A stretch of 64,000 nt of DNA from Azoarcus sp031556475 (GTDB lineage Bacteria; Pseudomonadota; Gammaproteobacteria; Burkholderiales; Rhodocyclaceae): assembly GCA_031556475.1 (NCBI GenBank), contig JAVBSY010000027.1:1-64000 (forward strand), in the 5' to 3' direction. Numbering within the stretch: the first letter of the stretch is position 1; each line of letters opens with the position of its first letter. Under the pieces are notes generated by a model. That model was not told the DNA's origin, did no database searches, and saw nothing but the letters and a program-made list of their open reading frames with translations. Shown here piece by piece: positions 36,158-45,106 of this stretch. The position numbers and the translations under genes were made by a program.

Positions 36158-36329
36158 GCCGGAATCGAGTCCGGCCCGTTCTCGTGGAGCCCGCACCCGC
36201 CGCAGAGGTGCGCGCTACCGCGACGGTAATTCCCCCCAGAACAACCAATCCGAAAACGACGTGTTCGACATCGAACTGTCGCAGGAGGAAGGTTCGTCCA
36301 CATCCGCCGAATCCACCGCCGCTGCGGCC

Positions 36330-37589
36330 ATGCATCTCTCGGAACTGAAGTCGAAGCATGTCAGCGAACTGTTGGAAATGGCGATTTCCAACGACATCGA
36401 GGGCGCAAACCGGCTGCGCAAGCAGGAGCTGGTTTTTGCCCTGCTGAAAAACAGGGCCAAGAAAGGCGAGCCGATATACGGCGACGGCGCGCTCGAAGTG
36501 CTGCCCGACGGTTTCGGCTTCCTGCGTTCGCCCGATATTTCTTATCTGGCCGGCACCGACGATATTTATGTATCGCCTTCGCAGATTCGCCGCTTCAACC
36601 TGCACACGGGCGACACCATCGAGGGTGAGATCCGCACCCCAAAGGATGGCGAGCGCTACTTCGCGCTGGTCAAGCTGGACAAGATCAACGGCCGTCCGCC
36701 CGAAGAGTGCAAGCACAAGATCCTGTTCGAGAACCTCACGCCACTGCACCCGCAGGAGTGCCTGAAGCTCGAACGCGATATTCGCGGCGAAGAAAATGTG
36801 ACCAGCCGCATCATCGACATGATCGCGCCCATCGGCAAAGGCCAGCGCGGCCTTCTCGTCGCCCCGCCGAAAAGCGGTAAAACGGTCATGCTGCAGCACA
36901 TCGCTCACGCGATAACGACGAACCATCCCGATGTGGCCGTCATCGTGCTGTTGATCGACGAGCGTCCCGAAGAAGTGACCGAAATGCAGCGCTCGGTCAA
37001 GGGTGAGGTCGTGGCATCCACCTTCGACGAGCCGGCTTCACGCCATGTCCAGGTCGCGGAAATGGTGATCGAGAAGGCCAAGCGCCTGACCGAGCACAAA
37101 AGGGACGTCGTCATTCTGCTCGACTCGCTGACCCGCCTTGCCCGCGCCTACAACACGGTTGTGCCTGCATCCGGCAAAGTGCTCACAGGCGGGGTCGACG
37201 CCAATGCGCTGCAAAAGCCCAAACGCTTTTTCGGTGCCGCGAGAAACATCGAGGAAGGCGGGTCGCTCACCATCATCGCCACCGCGCTGATCGACACCGG
37301 CAGCCGCATGGACGATGTGATCTACGAGGAATTCAAGGGCACCGGCAACATGGAGTTGCACCTGGACCGCCGCATGGCGGAAAAACGGGTGTATCCGGCC
37401 ATCAACGTCAACCGCTCGGGAACACGGCGCGAAGAATTGTTGATGAAGCCGGACGTGCTGCAAAAGGTCTGGATTCTGCGCAAGCTGCTGTACGGCATGG
37501 ATGACATCGACGCGATGGAGTTTCTCCTCGACAAGATCAAGGCGACCAAGGGCAACGCCGAATTCTTCGACGCGATGCGCCGCGGTTGA
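36330..37589 (+). CDS. rho: Transcription termination factor Rho
   Basis: 419 aa hexameric RNA helicase that ends untranslated transcripts; from this ATG the length equals E. coli Rho exactly. N-terminal RNA-binding domain: MHLSELKSKHVSELLEMA, then the oligonucleotide-binding fold GFGFLRSPD. ATPase core: Walker A PPKSGKT, Walker B VVILLDSLTR, the Q-loop KVLTGGVDANAL and the secondary-site TALIDTGSRMDDVIYEEFKGTGNMELHLDR. The same frame stays open 63 codons further back to a TTG at 36141 inside the trxA end, encoding a basic then acidic stretch; neither start has a good Shine-Dalgarno, so an N-terminally extended Rho is possible. Confidence 0.97.
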   Translation: MHLSELKSKHVSELLEMAISNDIEGANRLRKQELVFALLKNRAKKGEPIYGDGALEVLPDGFGFLRSPDISYLAGTDDIYVSPSQIRRFNLHTGDTIEGEIRTPKDGERYFALVKLDKINGRPPEECKHKILFENLTPLHPQECLKLERDIRGEENVTSRIIDMIAPIGKGQRGLLVAPPKSGKTVMLQHIAHAITTNHPDVAVIVLLIDERPEEVTEMQRSVKGEVVASTFDEPASRHVQVAEMVIEKAKRLTEHKRDVVILLDSLTRLARAYNTVVPASGKVLTGGVDANALQKPKRFFGAARNIEEGGSLTIIATALIDTGSRMDDVIYEEFKGTGNMELHLDRRMAEKRVYPAINVNRSGTRREELLMKPDVLQKVWILRKLLYGMDDIDAMEFLLDKIKATKGNAEFFDAMRRG

Positions 37590-37904
37590 CTCCGTACGGC
37601 CACAAGCCAGGCATCCGCGAGCCGAACACCGGCTCGAACCGAACCGCGTCCCAAAGGCTCAACCCGAAAAATCACCGTCTGGGTTTCATACGATGATCAT
37701 CCAGACGGTGAAATCCGGGGCTGCAGAGCCCCAGCCACATTTTGCACGCGAAGCCTCTTTTTTTGTTCCATGCACCCGGCGCGATAGCGGCCTGATCGCT
37801 TATCCGTGACAAACGCACGAACTGGCGCGCTCTTCAACGGCCAAGCCAAAACCTAGCCCCATCCCTGGCCCTATAATCGTGGAAATTCGCAAGAGGGTTT
37901 CCCG
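37590..37904 (+). other. Intergenic region with two inverted repeats
   Basis: This 315-base gap has no credible gene. It holds an 11-bp inverted repeat (TCACCGTCTGG at 37672-37682 with its complement at 37701-37711, 18-base loop), immediately followed by a compact hairpin GGGGCT-gcag-AGCCCC (37717-37732) and, 25 bases later, a run of seven T after CTC (37757-37764). These may form the rho 3' end or a regulatory structure. A perfect TATAAT lies at 37872-37877 just before the MoxR gene. Confidence 0.6.
37872..37877 (+). promoter_or_regulatory. Candidate -10 box for the moxR operon
   Basis: A perfect TATAAT lies 28 bases before the MoxR ATG, leaving room for a start site near 37884 and the ribosome site AAGAGGG. 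No good -35 hexamer is seen at 17 +/- 1 bases, so an activator may be needed. Confidence 0.4.
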
Positions 37905-38756
37905 ATGTCCCAGCTTCGCTTTGAAGGCTCCCCTTCCTACGTCGCAACACCCGATCTCATGCTCGCGGTCAATGCGGCGATTCGCCTGCAAAGACCGCTG
38001 CTGATCAAGGGCGAACCGGGCACAGGCAAGACGATGCTCGCGGAAGAGGTCGCCGCCGCGCTCGGCCTGCCGCTACTGCAATGGCACATCAAGTCCACCA
38101 CCAAGGCGCAGCAGGGCTTGTACGAATACGACGCGGTATCGCGCCTGCGCGACTCCCAACTTGGCGACAGCCGCGTCGGGGACATCGCCAACTACATCGT
38201 CAAGGGCGTGCTGTGGCAGGCATTCGAGGCCGACACGCCAAGCGTGGTGCTGATCGACGAAATCGACAAAGCCGACATCGAATTTCCCAACGATCTGTTG
38301 CGCGAACTGGATCGCATGGAGTTCTATGTCTATGAGACACGGCAACTGATCCGCGCCCGCCATCGCCCGCTCGTTTTCATCACATCGAACAACGAAAAAG
38401 AACTCCCAGACGCATTCCTGCGCCGCTGCTTCTTCCACTACATCCGCTTTCCCGACCGCGATGCGATGCAGCGCATCGTCGACGTCCACTTTCCCAATAT
38501 CCGCAAGGACTTGCTGGCTGAGGCGCTGGAAGTGTTTTTCGGCCTGCGCGACATTCCCGGCCTGAAGAAAAAACCCTCGACCTCGGAGTTGATCGACTGG
38601 CTGAAACTGTTGCTCGCCGAAGATATCCCCGCCGAGGCACTACGCTCCCAGGACAACAAGGCCGCCATTCCGCCGCTGCACGGCGCGCTGCTCAAGAACG
38701 AGCAGGACGTGCATCTGTTCGAACGGCTGGTGTTCATGGCCCGACACAACCGGTGA
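37905..38756 (+). CDS. MoxR family AAA+ ATPase
   Basis: 283 aa AAA+ ATPase of the MoxR type, chaperone-like ATPases that with a VWA partner mature metalloenzymes or other complexes. Walker A is GEPGTGKT (36-43) and Walker B VVLIDEID (114-121). Sensor-type ITSNNEKELPDAFLRRCFFHYI follows, then a small C-terminal lid. ATG at 37905 with AAGAGGG upstream. Its expected partner, a CoxE-like VWA protein, lies 1.4 kb downstream on the same strand, separated by a HDOD gene; this makes CO-dehydrogenase-like CoxD/CoxE roles a reference point, but no such dehydrogenase is in the window. Confidence 0.95.
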   Translation: MSQLRFEGSPSYVATPDLMLAVNAAIRLQRPLLIKGEPGTGKTMLAEEVAAALGLPLLQWHIKSTTKAQQGLYEYDAVSRLRDSQLGDSRVGDIANYIVKGVLWQAFEADTPSVVLIDEIDKADIEFPNDLLRELDRMEFYVYETRQLIRARHRPLVFITSNNEKELPDAFLRRCFFHYIRFPDRDAMQRIVDVHFPNIRKDLLAEALEVFFGLRDIPGLKKKPSTSELIDWLKLLLAEDIPAEALRSQDNKAAIPPLHGALLKNEQDVHLFERLVFMARHNR

Positions 38757-38775
38757 TGAAGGAGGCATTTCCATC

Positions 38776-40149
38776 GTGCTGGCAAAACTCCTGGCTTTTT
38801 TCAAGAACCTGCTGAGCGGACAAGCCGCGACAGACGCGCGAGACGACGAAGCCGCATATAAAACACTCAACCAGCAAGCACCGCTACGGCAAACAATAAC
38901 GGCGAACGAAGCGGAACAATCCGGCAACACCTTTCTTTGCCGTGAAACAGTGCTCGGCCGCGATCAGCGTATTGCGGGTTACCAGTTCATGCTTCAGGAA
39001 GCGACGCGCGACCGCATCCGCAGCGGCAGCCGCCGAATTCGCCATGTTTACGCCGAAGTGCTCGTTCTTACGCTCATTCGCGCCAATATCGAGCGCCTGC
39101 TCGGCCATCGGCTCGCCTTCCTGGATGTACCGAGTTCATTTCTCAACCACCCGTGCCTGAGTGGCTTGCCCCCGAAAAACACCGTTCTCGTCGTGGAACA
39201 CCTGGACGACGACGCCCCGCCCGACGACGAACTGCTTGCCGCGGTCGGCCGCCTGCGCGCCGCGGGGTTTCGCATCGCCATTCCAGACCCGACCATCGTT
39301 ACCACCTGCGAACCGCTACTGCCTCAGGCGGACATCGTGTTCGCACAGGTCGCCGCCTCCAATCCGGAACACTTGCACCGCCTCATCAAATACCTTGCCG
39401 GCCTGCCGAAACCCGTCACCCTGCTCATGCGCAATCTGCCTGGACAGGAAGATTTCCATTTCTGTTTTCAGCTAGGCGCGCACCTGTTCCAGGGCCCCTT
39501 CATCACCCGGCGCGAAGACTGGCAAGAAAAACCGTTTGGTCCCAACGCCGCGCGCCTGACCACGCTGCTGAGCCGGTTGCGCGAAAACACCGACACCACC
39601 GAACTGGTCGAATGGCTCAAGCACGACGCGGCTCTTTCCCTGCGTTTGCTGCGCTACATCAACTCGGCCGCAAGCGGCTTGAGGTCGCCCGTCACATCGA
39701 TCGAGCACGCCTTGGTCATGCTCGGGCGCAACAGGCTGCGCCGCTGGCTGATTCTGCTGCTGTGCACGACGGATCGAAATTCGCCACGTGCTTCCGCCAT
39801 GCTTGAAAACGCGCTGGTGCGTGCCAGGATGATGGAAACCATGGTGCGTGGACGCCCACAGGAAGAAACCGATGCACTGTTCCTCACCGGCCTCGTATCG
39901 TTGATCGACATCGTGCTCGAAGTACCGATGAGCCGTGCCGTTTCCATCCTGGCCGTACCGGCCGAAATCGAAGCCGCCGTGCTGCGCAACGAAGGGCCGT
40001 ACGCGGCACTGTTGCAACTTGCTGCCGCCTGCGAGAGTACGGGCAATGACGATCTGGCCCAGGCGGCCGAGCGCTGCGGCGTAACCCCGACCGCGGCCAC
40101 GATGTGCCACCTCGACGCGCTCGCCTGGGCGCTCTCTTTCGAGGAATAG
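38776..40149 (+). CDS. Degenerate EAL plus HDOD domain signalling protein (YuxH-like)
   Basis: 457 aa cytoplasmic protein. Residues about 55-255 resemble an EAL phosphodiesterase fold (GYQFMLQEATRD, LLGHRLAFLDVPSSFL, ADIVFAQVAA, HLFQGPF) but lack the E-A-L and metal-binding residues, so it is probably not active on c-di-GMP. Residues 255-440 form a HDOD domain (WLKHDAALSLRLLRYINSAASG, SIEHALVMLGRNRLRRWLILLL). Such YuxH-type proteins are regulators. The start is GTG 38776 with AAGGAGG upstream. It is inserted between the MoxR and VWA genes with 19- and 12-base gaps, so it is part of their operon. Confidence 0.88.
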   Translation: MLAKLLAFFKNLLSGQAATDARDDEAAYKTLNQQAPLRQTITANEAEQSGNTFLCRETVLGRDQRIAGYQFMLQEATRDRIRSGSRRIRHVYAEVLVLTLIRANIERLLGHRLAFLDVPSSFLNHPCLSGLPPKNTVLVVEHLDDDAPPDDELLAAVGRLRAAGFRIAIPDPTIVTTCEPLLPQADIVFAQVAASNPEHLHRLIKYLAGLPKPVTLLMRNLPGQEDFHFCFQLGAHLFQGPFITRREDWQEKPFGPNAARLTTLLSRLRENTDTTELVEWLKHDAALSLRLLRYINSAASGLRSPVTSIEHALVMLGRNRLRRWLILLLCTTDRNSPRASAMLENALVRARMMETMVRGRPQEETDALFLTGLVSLIDIVLEVPMSRAVSILAVPAEIEAAVLRNEGPYAALLQLAAACESTGNDDLAQAAERCGVTPTAATMCHLDALAWALSFEE

Positions 40150-40161
40150 CCGACCCGCACC

Positions 40162-41340
40162 ATGCTGATCGATTTCTTCCTGCACCTGAAAGCACGCAAA
40201 CTACCCGTATCGACGCGGGAGTTTCTCACTTTGCTCGAAGGTTTGCGCGGGCAGATCTGCGGTCACTCCATCGACGAATTCTACTTTTGGGCACGCACCA
40301 GCCTGATCAAGGACGAATCGCTTTACGATCGCTTCGATCAAGCATTTGGCGAGTATTTCAAGGGGATTACCGAGGTGCCGGGCCTCGATCTGGATATCCC
40401 CGAGGAATGGCTGCGCGCCGCCGCGCGCAAGCACCTTTCCGCGGCGGAACGAGCCAGGTTGGAAAAGCTCGGCTGGGACAAGTTGATGGAAGAGTTTCGC
40501 AAACGGCTCGCGGAACAAAAAGAACGGCACGCGGGCGGATCGAAATGGATCGGCACCGGCGGCACGTCCCCATTTGGCAACAACGGCGTACACCCGGAGG
40601 GTATCCGGATCGGCGGACAATCGGCGGGTGGGCGTAGCGCGGTCAAAGTGTGGGAACAGCGCGAATTCCGCAATCTGGACGACAACGTCGAACTCGGTAC
40701 GCGCAACATCAAGGTCGCGTTGCGTCGGCTGCGGCGCTTTGCCCGCGAGGGCGCTCCGGATGAACTCGACCTCGACGGCACCATTGCCGCCACCGCGAGA
40801 AATGCCGGCTATCTGGATTTAATGATGCGTCCGGAACGCCACAACGCGGTGAAAATGTTGATGTTTTTCGATGTCGGCGGCTCGATGGACGATCACGTCA
40901 AAATCTGCGAAGAGCTTTTTTCCGCCTGCCGCACCGAATTCAAGCATCTTGAATACTTCTACTTTCACAACTGCGTCTATGAAAGCGTCTGGCGCGACAG
41001 CCACCGCCGCCGCACCGAACGCACGCCGCTCATCGACGTGATTCACCGTTTCGGCCCGGACTACAAATTGGTCTTCGTCGGCGACGCGACCATGAGCCCA
41101 TACGAAATCCTGAGTCCACACGGCTCGATCGAGCACGCCAACGCGGAACCCGGCGCGGTCTGGCTGCGCCGCCTGCTTGACACCTATCCCTCTTCCATCT
41201 GGTTCAACCCGGAGCCGGAACGGCTATGGGACTACCGGGAATCGATCAAGCTCATGCGCCAGATCATGAGCGATCGGATGTTCCCGCTAACGCTCGATGG
41301 CCTTTCCCAGGCCATCCGGTCGCTCTCCAAAAAACATTGA
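40162..41340 (+). CDS. CoxE-like VWA domain protein
   Basis: 392 aa protein with a C-terminal von Willebrand A fold. The metal-ion-dependent adhesion site starts DVGGSMDD (D237, G239, S241), with downstream KLVFVGDATMSPYE supplying further ligands. The N-terminal helical part (1-130) and the stretch EFRNLDDNVELGTRNIKVALRRLRRF match the CoxE/YehP-type partners of MoxR ATPases. ATG at 40162. It ends the moxR-EAL/HDOD-VWA set and runs into the convergent, broken MBL-fold gene 12 bases later. The client complex is unknown. Confidence 0.93.
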   Translation: MLIDFFLHLKARKLPVSTREFLTLLEGLRGQICGHSIDEFYFWARTSLIKDESLYDRFDQAFGEYFKGITEVPGLDLDIPEEWLRAAARKHLSAAERARLEKLGWDKLMEEFRKRLAEQKERHAGGSKWIGTGGTSPFGNNGVHPEGIRIGGQSAGGRSAVKVWEQREFRNLDDNVELGTRNIKVALRRLRRFAREGAPDELDLDGTIAATARNAGYLDLMMRPERHNAVKMLMFFDVGGSMDDHVKICEELFSACRTEFKHLEYFYFHNCVYESVWRDSHRRRTERTPLIDVIHRFGPDYKLVFVGDATMSPYEILSPHGSIEHANAEPGAVWLRRLLDTYPSSIWFNPEPERLWDYRESIKLMRQIMSDRMFPLTLDGLSQAIRSLSKKH

Positions 41341-41352
41341 GAATGCCGCGAT

Positions 41353-42123
41353 TTACGGTATCCGGTAGTTTTCCTGCGTAAGCAGATCGATACCGCAGGG
41401 CAGATTTTCAATCCAGTCCAGAAAACGATTGATCATCTCCTTCCCTTCGAAACGGGCGCCGTGCTGAGGCACGATCATCTTCACGTCGAGGCCGCGGATC
41501 ATATTGACCCAGAAGCGGCAAATCTTGTTCGACGTCATGTAGCGGCGGTGAAAACCGAGCATGGACGGAATGTGCGCATCGAAATCGCGTACCGGGAGGT
41601 GCGCCACGCTCATCTTGAGCAATCACGTACCCATATCCCCCGAAAAGAGGATTTTCGAGATCGGATCGTAGAACTGGAAATTTCCCTCCGAGTGCATGAA
41701 ATGCGCCGGTATCGCTTTCAGCGCACCCGCACCCAGGCGAATCAGCATGCCTTCATCCGGAATACCGACGGTGCGATCGGTGTAGTCCCGCCCCGTGGTG
41801 AAGTGGGGCATGAAACGCGTCCATAACCTGGAGATCAACACCTTGCAATGCGTCGTCACCATCCATTTGTTCAGCGACGCGATGATGTCGGGATCAGGAT
41901 GGGAAGCAAGGATGTAATCCAGGTTTTTCGACGGAAAATAACGCTGCATGGCCATCAGCAGGCCGTTGTAGGTCATGTTTCCGCCCGGATCGATCAATGC
42001 ACCGTGATCGTTGTTGATGATCAAGAACTGATTGGACTGAACCGCGTGATCGACTTCTTCGTTCACCAAGTCGTAGAAAGCGAGGCAGATATGCTTGCCA
42101 TCGTTGTATAGCTCTGTTGCCAT
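41353..42123 (-). pseudogene. ODP-type metallo-beta-lactamase-fold protein interrupted by an in-frame TGA
   Basis: Two consecutive segments in the same frame (166 codons from ATG 42123, then 89 codons to 41353) are separated only by one TGA at 41623-41625. Together they make one MBL-fold protein of about 256 aa of the oxygen-binding di-iron (ODP) family related to flavodiiron proteins: GALIDPGGNMTYNGLL, ASHPDPDIIASL (in place of HxHxDH), HFMHSEGNFQFYDPISKILFSGDMGT, then after the stop MLGFHRRYMTSNKICRFW and MIVPQHGARFEGKEM. All later motifs are intact, so the stop is recent, a sequencing error, or read through. It converges with the VWA gene. The TTG after the stop is a poor restart site. Confidence 0.8.
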
Positions 42124-42260
42124 TGATTTTCTCTACCAAAGATAAGTCCATCACAACGGAAAACGGCGCCGTACCAGCGAGTCCGGCCGACATCGCCTCA
42201 CTTTGTTTCCGACATGCCAATCCAGCAAACAAGGCCACCACAGCCTCGTTGCCTTGATGA

Positions 42261-42286
42261 AAAAAAGGCGGCTTTTTCAGCCGCCT
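42261..42286 (-). terminator. Intrinsic terminator after htpG
   Basis: On the minus strand AGGCGGCT-GAAAA-AGCCGCCT forms an 8-bp stem followed by at least six T. It lies 92 bases beyond the htpG stop codon. It is strong and separates htpG from the broken MBL-fold gene. Confidence 0.9.
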
Positions 42287-42377
42287 CGCGATTTGCTGTA
42301 CGCCCATTGTACGGCTCGAACAGCCGGAGCGCTCAGGGGTTTTACACAGGGCACCTAATGTGCGAGTGCGCGGCTCT

Positions 42378-44321
42378 TCACGATGCCGCGCCACCGCTCA
42401 TTGCCAGCATCAACTGATTGATGCGTTTGACAAAGGTGGCGGGGTCGTCGAGCGTGCCGCCTTCAGCCAGCAATGCCTGATCGAACAGTACGGCAACCCA
42501 ATCGTCGAAGTGGGCGCTTTCGTAGCGCAAGCGCAGCACCGCCGGATGATGGGGGTTGATCTCCAGGATCGGCTGGGACATTGGCGCCGATTGGCCGGCC
42601 GCTTTCAGGATACGCGCCAGATTCATGCCCATGTCGTGCTCGTCGGCTACCAGGCAGGCAGGCGAATCGGTCAGGCGCAACGTCACTTTCACATCCTTGA
42701 CTCGCTCGCCCAGGCTGGCTTTCATCTTTTCCAGCAGTTCCTTGTACTCGTCGGCGGCTTTCTCGGCTTCCTTCTTCTCCGCCTCGTCTTCAAGCGCCCC
42801 CAGGTCGAGGCCGCCCTTGGCCACGGAGACCAGCGCCTTGCCGTCGAATTCGGGCAGATTGCCGATCGCCCATTCGTCCACACGGTCGGACAGCAACAGC
42901 ACCTCGATGCCTTTCTTGCGGAAGACTTCCAGATGCGGGCTGTTCTTCGCCGCGTTGAAGGTTTCGGCGGTAACGTAGTAAATCTTGTCCTGCCCTTCCT
43001 TCATGCGCCCGATATAGTCGGCCAGCGACACCGTTTCGTCGGCCGTATCGGCCTTGGTGGATGCAAAGCGCAGCAAGGCGGCAATCTTGTCCCGGTTGGC
43101 GAAATCCTCGCCTACGCCTTCCTTGAGCGCCTTGCCGAATTCTTTCCAGAACGTAGCGTATTTTTCCCGGTCGGCCGCCTCGTCGCTGGTGGCAAGGTCT
43201 TCAAGCAGACCCAGCACCTTCTTCGCGCAACCGGCGCGGATGGTGTCGATGTCCTTCGATTCCTGCAGGATCTCACGCGACACGTTGAGTGGCAGATCGG
43301 CCGAGTCGACAACCCCGCGCACAAAGCGCAGATAGGACGGCAGCAGCTTTTCGGCGTCATCCATGATGAACACGCGCCGCACGTACAGCTTGACGCCATG
43401 CTTGGCATTGCGGTCCCACAGGTCGAACGGCGCATGGGACGGCACGTAGAGCAATTGCGTGTATTCGTGACGGCCTTCGACGCGCGAGTGGGACCACGCG
43501 AGCGGTTCGTCGTAGTCGTGGCCGACGTGTTTGTAGAAGCTCTTGTATTCGTCGTCGGTAATATCGTTTTTCGATCGCGTCCACAGCGCACTGGCCTGGT
43601 TGACCGTTTCGTCCTCGGCGGTGACGACCTGTTCCTTCTTTTCCTCGTCCCACTGCTCCTTTTTCATCACGATGGGCTGGACGATATGGTCGGAATACTT
43701 GCGGATCAGGCTGCGCAGTTTCCAGCCGGACAGCAGATCGTCCTGCCCCTCGCGCAGATGCAGCGTGATCTCGGTGCCGCGAGCGGCTTTTTCCACGGTT
43801 TCGACGGTATAGGCGCCGGCATCGTCGCCGCCCATCGCACACTCCCACCTCACCCCCTCACCAGCGCCAAGGCCGGCGCGGCGGCTGACCACGGTGACCT
43901 TGTCCGCAACGATGAACGAGGAATAGAAACCGACACCGAACTGGCCGATCAGGTGCGCGTCCTTCTTCTGGTCGCCGGTGAGCTTGCCGAAGAATTCCCG
44001 CGTGCCGGATTTGGCGATGGTGCCCAGATGGGCGATCGCTTCGTCGCGGCTCATGCCGATGCCGTTGTCGGCAATGGTGAGGGTACGTGCCGCCTGGTCG
44101 AAGTCGATGCGAATCTTCAGATCGCTCTCGCCCTCGAACAAAGCCGGTTTGTCCAGCGCCTCGAAACGCAGCTTGTCGCAGGCATCGGAAGCGTTCGAAA
44201 CCAGTTCGCGCAGGAAGATCTCGCGGTTGGAATACAGCGAATGGATCATCAGGTGAAGCAGTTGCTTCACCTCAGCCTGGAAATCGAGCGTTTGGGAAGA
44301 TGCGGCCTTGGTTTCGGACAT
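42378..44321 (-). CDS. htpG: Molecular chaperone HtpG (Hsp90)
   Basis: 647 aa dimeric ATP-dependent chaperone. The N-terminal GHKL ATPase has RELVSNASDACDKLR, ADNGIGMSRDEA, and the lid GTIAKSGTREF followed by GQFGVGFYSSF. The middle domain contains PLNVSREILQ, and the C-terminal dimerisation domain ends PATFVKRINQLMLAM. The length is slightly above E. coli HtpG (624). ATG at 44321. A clear sigma-32 promoter lies 77-105 bases upstream, so the gene belongs to the heat-shock regulon; a terminator follows. Confidence 0.98.
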   Translation of the reverse strand: MSETKAASSQTLDFQAEVKQLLHLMIHSLYSNREIFLRELVSNASDACDKLRFEALDKPALFEGESDLKIRIDFDQAARTLTIADNGIGMSRDEAIAHLGTIAKSGTREFFGKLTGDQKKDAHLIGQFGVGFYSSFIVADKVTVVSRRAGLGAGEGVRWECAMGGDDAGAYTVETVEKAARGTEITLHLREGQDDLLSGWKLRSLIRKYSDHIVQPIVMKKEQWDEEKKEQVVTAEDETVNQASALWTRSKNDITDDEYKSFYKHVGHDYDEPLAWSHSRVEGRHEYTQLLYVPSHAPFDLWDRNAKHGVKLYVRRVFIMDDAEKLLPSYLRFVRGVVDSADLPLNVSREILQESKDIDTIRAGCAKKVLGLLEDLATSDEAADREKYATFWKEFGKALKEGVGEDFANRDKIAALLRFASTKADTADETVSLADYIGRMKEGQDKIYYVTAETFNAAKNSPHLEVFRKKGIEVLLLSDRVDEWAIGNLPEFDGKALVSVAKGGLDLGALEDEAEKKEAEKAADEYKELLEKMKASLGERVKDVKVTLRLTDSPACLVADEHDMGMNLARILKAAGQSAPMSQPILEINPHHPAVLRLRYESAHFDDWVAVLFDQALLAEGGTLDDPATFVKRINQLMLAMSGGAAS

Positions 44322-44397
44322 CGAAAAACTCCGTGCTGATAGAGATAAAAAATAAAAGATAGGTAAGAGATGCAGATGCGATGCATCGATGGGCGCT

Positions 44398-44426
44398 TAG
44401 ATGGGGGCACAGCAGGCAATTTCAAG
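44398..44426 (-). promoter_or_regulatory. Sigma-32 heat-shock promoter of htpG
   Basis: Read on the minus strand, CTTGAAA (44426-44420), 13 bases, then CCCCATCTA (44406-44398). Every position of the E. coli RpoH consensus CTTGAAA-N13-CCCCATNT is matched. The start site should fall near 44391, about 70 bases before the htpG ATG. Confidence 0.9.
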
Positions 44427-44477
44427 GGAGCGCTGCATCAGGCCCGCGCAGCGGCTATTTTTTACCGCACGGCTACA

Positions 44478-45032
44478 TCACTCGTAACGGATTTCCGCCA
44501 CTTCCAGCTCGCGTGGCCCTGCCGGGCTCATGAAGCGCACGGTATCCCCCTCGCGCGCTTTCAGCAGCGCGCGGGCCAGGGGCGCAATCCAGCTGATGCG
44601 GCCGGCCGAAGCATCCGCTTCGTCCACACCGACGATCTGCCATGTTTGCTCGTTGCCGCCATCGGGATCGGTCACGGTCACCGTCGCACCGAAAAAAACC
44701 TGATCGACGTCTTCCCGCTCGGCCGGGTCCACCACCTCGGCGTTTTCGATGCGCTTGATAAGAAAACGGATGCGCCGGTCGATTTCGCGCAGCCGCTTCT
44801 TGCCGTAGATGTAATCGCCGTTCTCGGAACGATCACCGTTGGATGCCGCCCAGGCGACGGTTTCCACCAGCTTGGGCCGCTCGGTGTTGACCAGCGTATC
44901 CAGTTCCTCGCGCAGGGCGAGATAACCGCGCCGGGTCATGTAGTTTTTGCTGCCGGGAGGCAGGCGCAGCCCGGGTGGGGCGGCATCTTCATCCTCGTCG
45001 CCGTCGTTTTCCTTGACGAATGCCTTGTTCAC
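44478..45032 (-). CDS. greB: Transcription elongation factor GreB
   Basis: 184 aa factor that enters the RNA polymerase secondary channel and stimulates cleavage of backtracked RNA. The N-terminal coiled coil carries the acidic tip in ASNGDRSENGDYIYGKKRLREIDRRI; the YGKK continuation is the GreB-specific form rather than GreA. The C-terminal FKBP-like domain ends GDTVRFMSPAGPRELEVAEIRY. An acidic N-terminal extension (DGDEDEDAAPPG) precedes the core, making it longer than E. coli GreB (158 aa). Confidence 0.95.
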   Translation of the reverse strand: MNKAFVKENDGDEDEDAAPPGLRLPPGSKNYMTRRGYLALREELDTLVNTERPKLVETVAWAASNGDRSENGDYIYGKKRLREIDRRIRFLIKRIENAEVVDPAEREDVDQVFFGATVTVTDPDGGNEQTWQIVGVDEADASAGRISWIAPLARALLKAREGDTVRFMSPAGPRELEVAEIRYE

Positions 45033-45106
45033 AATGCTCCGCTCTCGTATCCGATGAGTGGCCCCGATGGTACGGCATGCGGCGACGGCAGACCAACCGC
45101 CGACAA

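Noticed and set aside
41600..41640. Selenocysteine insertion at the in-frame TGA of the MBL-fold gene
   Set aside because: Only a 4-5 bp hairpin (GCTC-aagat-GAGC) follows the TGA, without the apical loop of known SECIS elements, and the site is in a variable loop rather than at a catalytic Cys.
42360..44339. 659-codon plus-strand open frame opposite htpG
   Set aside because: Exactly mirrors the HtpG frame; no independent start signal or domain.
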